Source: Winogradskyella immobilis (lineage in GTDB: Bacteria; Bacteroidota; Bacteroidia; Flavobacteriales; Flavobacteriaceae). From it: 64,000 nucleotides of DNA. Positions 1 to 8,403 of the stretch are shown here, one piece after another; the first letter of the stretch is position 1, and each line of letters begins with the position of its first letter. A program made the translations under genes and the position numbers. Below the pieces are notes generated by a model. That model had not been told where the DNA came from and did not search any database. It was given only the letters and a program-made list of their open reading frames with translations. The stretch is from the NCBI RefSeq assembly GCF_021887715.1, contig NZ_JAIQXX010000002.1:62001-126000 (forward strand), read 5' to 3'.

Positions 1-633
1 GGTTTTTGCTCCTTTTTCCCAGATGCACTTAAAATCTTCTGGTGCATTGTATTCGCTAATAAACACTTGGTGACCTGCTTTGCTTTGTTCTCGGCACCAA
101 CTCCAAAATTCATCGTGGTTAAAACCATCTCTGTATTTTGTGGTGGATGCATAAGGTGGATCGCAATAGATAATACTGTTTTTAGGAATTTCTAGATCTG
201 TGTACGATTGACAAGAGAGTTGCACTCCTTCTAAATTAGGTACTTGTTTGGTAATATTACGGTAATGTTCTCCCCAATAATCGCGTTTGCCTTCTTTATC
301 GCGTCGGTAACCCGAAAACCATTTGCCACCAAAAGAATTAAAACCTACATAACCTAAAAGATGTTTTGGGTATTCTGTTTGATGGGTTCTTATATGTTTG
401 TACTCAGCTTCACTAATCGTTTTTGGCGGATCCCAAGCGTCGTAAATTAAAGCTTGCCACATGGCCATGAGTTCTTGGTGTTGGTCATTAGCAATACGGA
501 TACCATCAACCTTGTCAATCATATTCATTCCACCAGCAAAAGGTTCAATATACGCTTGATTAGGCTTTCTATCTTTTAGAATAATTGATAATAAATCTTT
601 AGCAAAGCGTGCTTTGCTGCCCATATATTTCAC
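1..633 (-). CDS. D12-class (Dam-like) N6-adenine DNA methyltransferase, cut by the window edge
   Basis: This gene is too incomplete to be listed as a full frame, but it reads open from the window edge to 633. The translation has the S-adenosylmethionine-binding motif FAGGMNM near residue 40 and the catalytic motif DPPY near residues 158-161, in the order typical of D12/Dam-type adenine methylases. The likely start is a GTG at 631-633, giving MKYMGSKARFAK, a very typical N-terminus for the family; ATG 622-624 is the alternative. An in-frame TAA lies just upstream of the GTG. The C-terminus is missing. Orphan methylases of this type are often of phage or mobile origin, but nothing else here shows a prophage. 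Target site unknown. Confidence 0.85.
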   Translation of the reverse strand, partial: MKYMGSKARFAKDLLSIILKDRKPNQAYIEPFAGGMNMIDKVDGIRIANDQHQELMAMWQALIYDAWDPPKTISEAEYKHIRTHQTEYPKHLLGYVGFNSFGGKWFSGYRRDKEGKRDYWGEHYRNITKQVPNLEGVQLSCQSYTDLEIPKNSIIYCDPPYASTTKYRDGFNHDEFWSWCREQSKAGHQVFISEYNAPEDFKCIWEKGAKT

Positions 634-716
634 CTGTTTAAATTTTAGTAATTAACGTATTTCTATCTAAGAATTCAATACTTATTGCTTCATCTCAATA
701 AAAATGAAAAATTCCC

Positions 717-777
717 TTGAGCGCAGTCGAAAGGTTCTTAAAATCTAATGTTTTAAATAGGTTTCGACTGCGCTCAA
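717..777. repeat. Paired palindromic repeat (REP-like) with 16-bp arms
   Basis: The arms TTGAGCGCAGTCGAAA (717-732) and TTTCGACTGCGCTCAA (762-777) are perfect reverse complements around a 29-nt loop. A single half-unit with one mismatch occurs at 21048-21066. The form, intergenic and of the REP/BIME type, suggests a dispersed repeat rather than a gene-specific operator. Confidence 0.8.
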
Positions 778-980
778 CCTGACATTAGCTTTTTAATTAT
801 TTGATCGTAAATATTAAAATATTTATACCGAAATCATGTTAATTAATTGATTATTTTTTAATTATAAAATTGAGAATCTATGTAACCACTGCGTTCTCTC
901 ATTAAAAATTTATTGATGTTCGTTTTATGCCATCTTTTTATTGAACATGCACAAGATACATAATGCCTTTATCAAATAAA

Positions 981-1004
981 AAAGAGTGTTAAAAAACACT
1001 CTTT
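981..1004. terminator. Bidirectional hairpin terminator downstream of lysC
   Basis: A perfect 10-bp stem, AAAGAGTGTT / AACACTCTTT, with an AAAA loop, flanked by A-rich and T-rich sequence. It lies about 95 bp beyond the lysC stop codon on the minus strand. Confidence 0.7.
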
Positions 1005-1097
1005 CTTATATAAACTACGTTTTAAAATAGGATATTAAAACAACACAGAATACTGCTATTTTTCTATCGTAGTTTAGGTTTTCTTTTTCATTATATG

Positions 1098-2426
1098 TTA
1101 GGCCAATACCGAGTGTGTTTCAAACACATAACGGTGTAGTTTTTGTAAAGTTTCTAGTTTGTCACTGCTATTTACTAAAAGTGAAATGTTATTATTACTA
1201 CCTCCGTAAGCAATCATTCTTACATTAACATCTTGTAGTACTTGAAACAATTCTGGCGTATCTGGATGATAGATAATGTTATTACCAACTAAACATACAA
1301 TACTCATAAAATCATCGATCTCAACGGTTGCAAATTTTTCGAGCTCTCTAACGATAATGTCTAAATGTTTGTCGTTATCTATAGTTAAAGACACTGCAAT
1401 CTCTGATGTGGTTACCATATCTATCGATGTTTCGTAGGTCTCGAAAATCTCGAAGACTTTCTTTAAAAACCCATGTGCTAATAACATTCTGGCCGATTTA
1501 ATTTTTATGGCCGTAATATTATCTTTTGCTGCAATGGCTTTAATACCTTCTCCATGAATTTTATCTGTTATTAAAGTTCCATAAGATTTAGGCGACATGG
1601 TATTTTTTAAACGCACAGGAATATTCAATGCTCTTACGGGCATTACAGTTTGCGGATGCAAAATCTTTGCTCCAAAATACGCCAACTCTGCGGCTTCATC
1701 AAAAGATAAATTAGAAATGGCTTTGGTATTGGTTACAAATCTAGGATCGTTATTATGAAATCCATCAATGTCTGTCCAAATTTGTACTTCTTTAGCATGT
1801 AAAGCTCCTCCAATAATGGTTGCAGTATAGTCACTACCTCCTCGATCTAAATTAGAGAGTTCTCCATCTGCATCTAAACATATAAATCCTTGAGTAATGT
1901 ATATATCTGCTTCTGGCAAAGCATCTATTAATCGGTTAACATTTTGTTTTATATAAAAATTGTCGGGTTCGTTATTTCTATCAATACGCATAAACTCTAA
2001 AGCTGGTAATAATTGCGAATTAATTCCTTTTTGATTTAAAAATCGATTAAAAATTGTAGTCGACAATAATTCTCCTTGCGCTATAATAGTATTGTGTAAT
2101 AAGGTTGTATGTGGTTTGTTAACAGCATCTCCTAAGCGTCTAAAAACAGTATTAACAAAACCTAAAACGCTATGCTCAATAGTTTCGTCATTGTACAATG
2201 TTTTAATTGTACTTGTATATGTTTTGTATAAATCATCTATTGCACTCAGCGCTTCTTCAGTCGCATTGTTTTTTATAGATTCTGAAATATTTACTAGCGC
2301 ATTAGTTGTGCCAGACATTGCCGACAATACCACTATCTTTTTCTCTTTGGTATTGATAATATCTTTAACGTTGTTCATATTCTCTACAGAACCAACAGAT
2401 GTACCACCAAATTTTAATACTAACAT
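1098..2426 (-). CDS. lysC: Aspartate kinase (monofunctional)
   Basis: Phosphorylates L-aspartate to aspartyl phosphate, the first step toward lysine, threonine, methionine and diaminopimelate. The family signature KFGGTSV sits at residues 5-11, followed by SAMSGTTNAL near residue 35 and a GGSDYTAT motif in the kinase core. The last 140 or so residues form tandem ACT domains, the usual site of amino-acid feedback. The 442-residue length fits a stand-alone enzyme; no homoserine dehydrogenase domain is fused. The gene is divergent from an ACT-domain protein gene at 2532, with 105 bp between them, which may hold a shared control region. The start is the first ATG, directly preceding the signature. 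Confidence 0.95.
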   Translation of the reverse strand: MLVLKFGGTSVGSVENMNNVKDIINTKEKKIVVLSAMSGTTNALVNISESIKNNATEEALSAIDDLYKTYTSTIKTLYNDETIEHSVLGFVNTVFRRLGDAVNKPHTTLLHNTIIAQGELLSTTIFNRFLNQKGINSQLLPALEFMRIDRNNEPDNFYIKQNVNRLIDALPEADIYITQGFICLDADGELSNLDRGGSDYTATIIGGALHAKEVQIWTDIDGFHNNDPRFVTNTKAISNLSFDEAAELAYFGAKILHPQTVMPVRALNIPVRLKNTMSPKSYGTLITDKIHGEGIKAIAAKDNITAIKIKSARMLLAHGFLKKVFEIFETYETSIDMVTTSEIAVSLTIDNDKHLDIIVRELEKFATVEIDDFMSIVCLVGNNIIYHPDTPELFQVLQDVNVRMIAYGGSNNNISLLVNSSDKLETLQKLHRYVFETHSVLA

Positions 2427-2498
2427 TATTCTAAATGATTTAAGATCGCAAAAATATATGGATTTACTGTCTCTGTCATGAAAATGTAAAAAATAGTA

Positions 2499-2506
2499 TA
2501 CATTTG
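2499..2506 (+). promoter_or_regulatory. -7 promoter box TACATTTG for the ACT-domain gene
   Basis: Matches the Bacteroidota -7 consensus TAnnTTTG exactly and lies 25 bp before the ATG at 2532, inside the divergent region shared with lysC. No convincing -33 TTTG box was found at the usual distance. Confidence 0.5.
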
Positions 2507-2531
2507 CACAAAATGTTTATTATTTAACAAA

Positions 2532-3182
2532 ATGAAAACTATAGCAGCTTGTGTTGAAGAAGTTTTAATTACTCAACCTTTTTTAGAAGAAGCCTTATTT
2601 AGAAATATTATTAATTTTTCTGCATTAGCTGAAGAGTTGCAACAACCTATTAGCGATATGCTTAGAAAGCCAGTAAAGACTGGTGCAATTATGATGGCAC
2701 TTCGTCGTTATAATCCTCCTACACATTTAAGAAGTTCAAATAAATTAAAACGTGTTTTAAAAAACTTAGGCGACATTACGGTAAAATCTAATTTAATTGA
2801 TTTTACGTTTCAGAATTCAAAAACATTGATTAACAAACATGCAAAGGTTTTAGATACATTAGATCCTGAATCGTTTTATGGGTTTTCTCGTGGAATTTAT
2901 GAGAGTAATATTGTGGTTTCAAAATCTGAACAACAAAAGGTTTTAAGTCATTTTAAAAATGAAACAATGATTGGTTCTCAAGATGATCTCTCTGCAATTA
3001 GTATTCGGTTGCCTAAAGACAATTCTAAAATATCTGGATTGTATTATCAGATATTTAAACGTTTTGCTTGGGAAGGCATTTCACTTTACGAAGTGATTTC
3101 AACTACCAATGAATTTACTGTTTTAGTAGAAAACCATTTAGTGGAAAAAGCTTTTTCTGCAATTAAAAACTTAAACGCTTAA
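2532..3182 (+). CDS. ACT-domain protein, putative amino-acid-responsive regulator
   Basis: A 216-residue soluble protein. The C-terminal third (about 148-214) reads as an ACT fold: a beta strand ISIRLP, helix, then WEGISLYEVIST and FTVLVE, as in aspartate kinase regulatory domains. The N-terminal half is helical; a stretch near residues 28-58 (FSALAEELQQPISDMLRKPV) could be a winged-helix-like segment, but this is inference. There is no kinase motif, so an aspartate kinase label would be wrong. It is divergent from lysC, which suggests a role in the same amino-acid pathway, perhaps as a transcription factor sensing a product. Function not established. Confidence 0.75.
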   Translation: MKTIAACVEEVLITQPFLEEALFRNIINFSALAEELQQPISDMLRKPVKTGAIMMALRRYNPPTHLRSSNKLKRVLKNLGDITVKSNLIDFTFQNSKTLINKHAKVLDTLDPESFYGFSRGIYESNIVVSKSEQQKVLSHFKNETMIGSQDDLSAISIRLPKDNSKISGLYYQIFKRFAWEGISLYEVISTTNEFTVLVENHLVEKAFSAIKNLNA

Positions 3183-3186
3183 TTGT

Positions 3187-4482
3187 TTAATGATTTGCTT
3201 TAAGAAACAGTTTAGAAAAATTTAAACCTATAAAAGTTACAAAAGCCGGAATTACCCAACCTAAAGTATATTGCGCTAACGGAATAGTATCTACAATACC
3301 TTGAATGTTTTCTCTAGGAATTATAAATCCTAAAAAATCTGGAATACTGAATATGAATGTTATTAAGACTACTCCTCTAAAAACGGTTTTACTAGCCAAT
3401 CGATCTGGCATTACATTCAATAAAATTAAGATGATTGTTATTGGATATATAAACATTAATACTGGTAATGCAATATGAATAATGGTACTAAAATCTAACT
3501 GACCAACTCCAACACCAAAAGCACAAGCTATTACAGCTGTAATGATATAGGCATTTTGAGAATTATGAAACAACCCTTTAAAATAATCTGCAGTACCTGC
3601 AATAATACCAACAGCTGTGGTAAAACAGGCTAAAGAAATAAGAATACATAATACGGTGTTTCCAAAAGCACCTAATGCAGATAAACTTATACCACTTAAC
3701 AGATTGGCACGTTGCATATCATTACTTAATGAGTTGTCTATATTTATTTCGGTTCCGTAATAAGCTCCCACAGAAATTAAACCTGCATAAATAATAAACA
3801 ATCCTAGACCGGCTATTAATCCAGATCTTCTAATCAATTGTTTTTTAATCTCAAAAGAAGCCGTGTTTTTAAAATTAATAGAAATAATAATCACTCCTCC
3901 TACAACAACTGCTCCAATAGCATCAAATGTTTGATAGCCTTCTAATATACCACTAACAATAGGTGTTTCAAACGTACCTATATTAGTAAAACTGCTAGAA
4001 TACAAACCGATTCCGATCACTAACAATAACATAATAACAATCATTGGTGTTAAAAATTTTCCGATGATGTTTAAGATCTTAGATCGGTTTAATACAAATA
4101 CTAAAACCAAAATAAAATAAATTAGGCTGGTTGTTAATGGGCTAGTGCCAAACGCTGGGTGAATAGCAATCTCATGTGTTGCCGATGCTGTACGCGGCGA
4201 TGGTATGGCTACTGAAATTATATAAACAATGACACAATACACTAAACTGAAAATTGGTGATACTTTTTTACCAAAATCATACATAGTGCCTTGTAATTTT
4301 GCATGTGCAAATATGCCTATTATTGGTATGGCCACGGCAGTAATCATAAAACCAATAGTGACCCAAACCCAATCTTCACCAGAATTATAGCCTAATAATG
4401 GTGGTAATAATAAGTTTCCGGCTCCAAAAAAAAGTGAGAATAAAGCAAAGCTTGTTACGAAGAGTTCTTTTCTAGAATTCAA
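3187..4482 (-). CDS. brnQ: Branched-chain amino acid:cation symporter (LIVCS family)
   Basis: Inner-membrane uptake carrier for leucine, isoleucine and valine. The 431-residue protein has about 12 hydrophobic segments and the family N-terminus ALFSLFFGAGNLLLPPLLG near residues 13-31. The start is a TTG at 4480-4482: no ATG lies near, and the TTG gives an N-terminus of normal family length. That TTG directly follows, in the same frame, the TAA of the upstream serine hydrolase, so initiation probably depends on translational coupling. The 3' end is 4 bp from the convergent ACT-domain gene. Confidence 0.92.
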   Translation of the reverse strand: MNSRKELFVTSFALFSLFFGAGNLLLPPLLGYNSGEDWVWVTIGFMITAVAIPIIGIFAHAKLQGTMYDFGKKVSPIFSLVYCVIVYIISVAIPSPRTASATHEIAIHPAFGTSPLTTSLIYFILVLVFVLNRSKILNIIGKFLTPMIVIMLLLVIGIGLYSSSFTNIGTFETPIVSGILEGYQTFDAIGAVVVGGVIIISINFKNTASFEIKKQLIRRSGLIAGLGLFIIYAGLISVGAYYGTEINIDNSLSNDMQRANLLSGISLSALGAFGNTVLCILISLACFTTAVGIIAGTADYFKGLFHNSQNAYIITAVIACAFGVGVGQLDFSTIIHIALPVLMFIYPITIILILLNVMPDRLASKTVFRGVVLITFIFSIPDFLGFIIPRENIQGIVDTIPLAQYTLGWVIPAFVTFIGLNFSKLFLKANH

Positions 4483-6033
4483 TTAATTTTTCTTTTTAAG
4501 GTTAAGGTCATGGAAATCGAAACTAAAATCTGTAATTGGCGCAATAAAGCTCATTGTTGCTCCATTAGCATTACCAGATTCGTCAAATGTAAATTTTACA
4601 TATACATCTGCATCATAACTTCTGTCATCCCATTTTGCTATAAATGTTGTAGCGTTATAAGGTAATAATTCACCAAAAAGTCTAGGTGATCTCATACATT
4701 TAATAGAATACTTATTATCTGTATTAGAAATAAAAATATCCCCAAACCAATCATCAGTGTATGTTCCAACAATTTGTGAAGCTTTTGGTATGTCTATTGC
4801 TGTTTTTGCAACTTCAACAGCTTTAAAAACGTCAGCTTTAACTTTATCTGTATTCTCTAAGAATAGATTTCTATTATCCCCATAACGTTTTAACCAATTT
4901 CTATCCTCATATCCTAAATAACTATCTTTAATTGTATTGGTAATGGCGTTAAATGCAGATCCTACCATTTGGTTGGTTAATACAACGATAGCCAAATCTA
5001 AATCCGGAATTAACGTAAACTGTGTTACTGTACCGATTAATCCTCCTGTATGAGAGACTTGTTTATAACCACCTTTAACATCTGTTAAAAACCAGCCTAA
5101 ACCGTAACCTCTAAAATTAGAGTTATAACTGTCATTAGGGCTAACTTTAAGTGGGGTTTGTAATTGCCACAACTCATGAAATTGTTCACGACTTAATAAG
5201 CGTTCTCCACTTTCCGTTACGGCATCATTCATTAAAAATTTTGCCCAAGTTAACATATCTGGTATGTTACTAACTATGCCACCTGCTGGATTTGCGACAT
5301 CAGACCAATCATGAGGGATTTGTATTACTTTACCATCTGCTCTTGTATGAGCTTCTATAATATTAGATTTATCGGTAACTCTGTTATAAGATGCTTTACT
5401 ATTACTCATCCCAACGGGTTTCATAATCTTATTTTCAATAAATTCTTCCCAAGCTAAACCACTAACACGTTTTAAAACTTCGCCAGCAATGATATACATA
5501 TTGTTATTATACCTAAACTTGCTTCTAAATGAACTTTCGGGCTCTAAGTGCCTAACATTGTCAATAATATCTATGACTTTAAAATCTCCACCTTCAGGAA
5601 AAAACATTAAATCTCCTGCGCCTAATGCTAATCCACTTCTATGCGTTACTAAATCTCTTATTGTAAATTCTTCTGTAACATAAGGATCGCTCATTCTAAA
5701 CTCAGGGATATATTGACGTACTTTATCATCCCAATTTAATTTACCAGCATCAATCATCATTGCCAAAGCAAAACAGGTAAACCCTTTACTATTAGAAGCT
5801 ACACCAACCTTTGTATTAGCATTCATTTCTTTTTGCGTTTCTAAAGAACGAACACCATGACCTTTAGCATAAACAACTTCGCCATCTTTTAAAATACCTA
5901 CTGAAATGCCTGGAACTTCAAAAACAGATAAAGTTTCGGTAATTAATTGGTTGAGTTTAGCTTCTTCAATTTGAGCATTTAGCACAAAAACAGATATACA
6001 TAGACAGAAGCTAAGTATCTTTCTTATGGTCAT
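4483..6033 (-). CDS. Serine hydrolase, beta-lactamase class C / penicillin-binding-protein-like
   Basis: A secreted or periplasmic 516-residue enzyme with signal peptide (residues 1-20, ending VFVLNAQ). The catalytic serine lies in SNSK (SxxK motif, about residues 81-84), the YxN motif appears as YNNN, and HTGG matches the third motif (HTG/KTG). A C-terminal domain of about 110 residues resembles the DUF3471 module often attached to these hydrolases. Substrates in the family range from D-amino peptides to esters, so the substrate is unknown. It is the first gene of a two-gene unit with brnQ; peptide trimming followed by amino-acid uptake would be a sensible pairing, but that is inference. Confidence 0.87.
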   Translation of the reverse strand: MTIRKILSFCLCISVFVLNAQIEEAKLNQLITETLSVFEVPGISVGILKDGEVVYAKGHGVRSLETQKEMNANTKVGVASNSKGFTCFALAMMIDAGKLNWDDKVRQYIPEFRMSDPYVTEEFTIRDLVTHRSGLALGAGDLMFFPEGGDFKVIDIIDNVRHLEPESSFRSKFRYNNNMYIIAGEVLKRVSGLAWEEFIENKIMKPVGMSNSKASYNRVTDKSNIIEAHTRADGKVIQIPHDWSDVANPAGGIVSNIPDMLTWAKFLMNDAVTESGERLLSREQFHELWQLQTPLKVSPNDSYNSNFRGYGLGWFLTDVKGGYKQVSHTGGLIGTVTQFTLIPDLDLAIVVLTNQMVGSAFNAITNTIKDSYLGYEDRNWLKRYGDNRNLFLENTDKVKADVFKAVEVAKTAIDIPKASQIVGTYTDDWFGDIFISNTDNKYSIKCMRSPRLFGELLPYNATTFIAKWDDRSYDADVYVKFTFDESGNANGATMSFIAPITDFSFDFHDLNLKKKN

Positions 6034-6134
6034 ATCCGAAATTTTTAGTTAGTTAGTGTATTCTCAAATATAGTAAAATGTTATTGATGTTTTAATATTG
6101 ATAAATACTTTCAAAAATTATCTTTGTTTTAATT

Positions 6135-6899
6135 ATGGTTTTTTACAAAAACATTTCATTAAACTATACAGAAACTGGTATAGGGAAACCCGTTATTTTA
6201 TTACATGGGTTTCTTGAAAATAGTACCATGTGGAAGGATTTAATTCCTAAATTAAAATGCAGAACAATAGCTATAGATTTACTTGGACATGGCAAAACCG
6301 ATTCGTTAGGTTATATACATACCATGGAAGATATGGCTGATGCTGTTTTGGCTGTTCTAAAGACTTTAAATATCAAAAATGCTCATTTTATAGGGCATTC
6401 TATGGGAGGTTATGTTGCGTTAGCATTAGCAAAATCATCCCCGACATTATTTAGCGGTTTGTGTTTAATGAACTCTACATTTGAAGCGGATGATGAAGAA
6501 CGAAAAGAATTAAGAACTAGAGCTAATAAAATGATACAAACCAATTTTAATAACATGGTTCGTGTATCTTTTGCAAACCTGTTTGCCCCAAAAAGTAAAA
6601 CTATTTATAAAACAGCTTATGAAAAAGCTTTAGTCGAAGCTTTAAAAACATCACGTCAAGGTTATATGGCTGCGCAAGAAGGTATGAAAATACGACTTGA
6701 TCATTTCGATACTTTTAAAAATTTAAAAGCAAAAAAGTTAATTATAATTGGGCGTAAAGATCCTGTAATTAATTCTGACATTCTTATAAAAAAAGTAGAA
6801 CATACAGATATTGAAATTACTGAATTATCCGAAGGGCATATGAGTCATATTGAAAATAAATCAGAATTATCTTACTTTTTAAATCTTTTTATCGAATAA
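6135..6899 (+). CDS. Alpha/beta-fold hydrolase
   Basis: A cytoplasmic 254-residue hydrolase. The oxyanion region is HGFLENSTMW (about 24-33), the nucleophile elbow is GHSMGG (about 93-98), the acid is probably the Asp of GRKDPV, and the catalytic His lies in SEGHMSHIE near the C-terminus. No lid or partner reveals the substrate; esterase or MhpC/BioH-like activity is possible. It is divergent from the serine hydrolase, with about 100 bp between them. Confidence 0.85.
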   Translation: MVFYKNISLNYTETGIGKPVILLHGFLENSTMWKDLIPKLKCRTIAIDLLGHGKTDSLGYIHTMEDMADAVLAVLKTLNIKNAHFIGHSMGGYVALALAKSSPTLFSGLCLMNSTFEADDEERKELRTRANKMIQTNFNNMVRVSFANLFAPKSKTIYKTAYEKALVEALKTSRQGYMAAQEGMKIRLDHFDTFKNLKAKKLIIIGRKDPVINSDILIKKVEHTDIEITELSEGHMSHIENKSELSYFLNLFIE

Positions 6900-6962
6900 T
6901 TACGTAATAAAACTGTTATTTGTCTTTTTTTGAATAAGTTAGTCATCCCAAATTTACCAATT

Positions 6963-7229
6963 ATGAAAAAAACTACTAATGCCTTGACAGCCTCAAAATT
7001 GTATTGTGATGTGTTTGGTCATAATTATAAAATGACAAAAAAGGTGACGTTTCATGTCAAAGAATATACTTGCAAATGTTGTAAAAAGCAATTAACGACT
7101 GATAGTAATGGGAAGTTAACAGAATTAACCCCTAAATTTCAAGAGATCAATTCTGTATTAGCTAAAATTTATTCAAACAAAATGATGCGTATGAAGAAGC
7201 GTCGTTCTTTTCAAACTACAGCCGCTTAA
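6963..7229 (+). CDS. Small Cys-rich protein with VFGHNY motif (DUF1660-like)
   Basis: An 88-residue basic protein. It carries CDVFGHNY near the N-terminus and YTCKCC about 25 residues later; the spaced cysteines look like a small zinc ribbon. The C-terminus is rich in Lys/Arg. The frame extends 33 bp further to a TTG at 6930, but ATG 6963 is preferred, because the extension is not hydrophobic or conserved-looking and the core motif stays intact. The protein at 13187 shares C-x-VFGHNY plus CxxC, so the two are paralogues. Resemblance to DUF1660 is from memory of the motif. Role unknown; nucleic-acid binding is possible. Confidence 0.65.
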   Translation: MKKTTNALTASKLYCDVFGHNYKMTKKVTFHVKEYTCKCCKKQLTTDSNGKLTELTPKFQEINSVLAKIYSNKMMRMKKRRSFQTTAA

Positions 7230-7235
7230 TTTATT

Positions 7236-8291
7236 CTATTCTATATTCTCTCCTAAAGCATTCCATCCTTTTGCTATAATAGGAATTTTGGTTTCGCCTC
7301 GAGTTACCAAATGCATACCTCTATCTTTTTCAGTAATATACCCAACAACGGTTAAATTAGGGTTTCCTTTTATCTTAGGAAAATCATCTTGAGAAATCGT
7401 CATTAAAAGCTCATAATCTTCACCTCCGTTTAAAGCAATCGTCGTGCTGTCGATATTAAATTCTTCACAAGTTGAAATTACTTGAGGATCTAATGGAATT
7501 TTATTTTCATATAAATCGCAACCTACATTACTTTGTTTACAAAGGTGTATAATCTCTGATGATAAACCGTCACTAATATCAATCATACTCGTTGGTTTTA
7601 CATTAAGTTGTTGTAATAGGTCTACAATGTCCTTACGTGCTTCAGGTTTTAATTGACGCTCTACGATATAAGTATACATTGATAAATCTGGTTGGCTGTT
7701 AGGGTTTACTTTAAAGACTTCTTTTTCTCGTTCTAATACTTGTAACCCCATATATGCGCCACCAATGTCCCCAGAAACCACAATTAAATCATTTGGTTTT
7801 GCTCCAGATCTTAATACCACATCATTAGCATTAACTTCACCAATTGCTGTAATAGAGATAATTAATCCAGATGTAGAAGATGTAGTATCTCCTCCAATAA
7901 CATCTATATTATACAATTTAGATGCTGTTGAGATACCCGCATATAATTCTTCTAAGGCTTCTAATGGAAATCTGTTAGAAACTGCAATAGACACAGTAAC
8001 TTGAGTTGCTTTAGCATTCATTGCACAAATATCAGAGATGTTAACCATCATGGCTTTATATCCTAAATGTTTGAGTGGTACATAGCTCAAATCAAAATGT
8101 ACACCTTCAACAAGTAAATCTGTGCTTACTACAATCTGCTTATCTTTTATATCTATAATTGCAGCATCATCACCTATACCTTTTATTGTCGTCTCTTGAG
8201 TAATCTTAAAATGTTGAGTTAAGTGTTCAATTAACTTAAACTCACCCAGTTCACTAAGTGGAGTGCGTTGTTGATTTTTATCTTCTATCAT
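7236..8291 (-). CDS. thiL: Thiamine-monophosphate kinase
   Basis: Converts thiamine phosphate to thiamine diphosphate with ATP, the last step of cofactor synthesis. The 351-residue protein has the PurM/AIRS-type layout: IKGIGDDAAII near residue 38, the Mg/ATP-binding Asp cluster (DLLVEGVHFDL), GGDTTSS near residue 138, ISDGLSSEI near residue 220 and NGGEDYELL near residue 268. It is convergent with the small Cys-rich gene, with 6 bp between stop codons. No thi operon or TPP riboswitch is visible nearby. Confidence 0.93.
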   Translation of the reverse strand: MIEDKNQQRTPLSELGEFKLIEHLTQHFKITQETTIKGIGDDAAIIDIKDKQIVVSTDLLVEGVHFDLSYVPLKHLGYKAMMVNISDICAMNAKATQVTVSIAVSNRFPLEALEELYAGISTASKLYNIDVIGGDTTSSTSGLIISITAIGEVNANDVVLRSGAKPNDLIVVSGDIGGAYMGLQVLEREKEVFKVNPNSQPDLSMYTYIVERQLKPEARKDIVDLLQQLNVKPTSMIDISDGLSSEIIHLCKQSNVGCDLYENKIPLDPQVISTCEEFNIDSTTIALNGGEDYELLMTISQDDFPKIKGNPNLTVVGYITEKDRGMHLVTRGETKIPIIAKGWNALGENIE

Positions 8292-8403
8292 TTTGCAAAA
8301 ATATTATGCTTTTTCTGATTTACACACAGTTTGAATGCTTATTTAACATTAATCTTATTATTATTTTCTTAATTTAATCTTAAATTGCATAAAAGCATCT
8401 CTC

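Noticed and set aside
4482..4483. Fusion of serine hydrolase and BrnQ by a sequencing error at the TAA
   Set aside because: Both proteins have complete, family-typical ends on either side of the stop, so two separate genes are more likely; the odd junction is kept as a finding only.
6034..6134. Possible riboswitch or attenuator in leader regions (upstream of thiL, brnQ, queD, purN)
   Set aside because: I found no TPP, preQ1, purine or T-box core sequence in these short leaders.
7765..8004. Open frame on the plus strand opposite thiL, and many similar opposite-strand frames (for example 2092-2481, 33406-33819, 59408-59908)
   Set aside because: They lie wholly within strong genes on the other strand, lack recognisable domains and reflect codon bias of the real gene.
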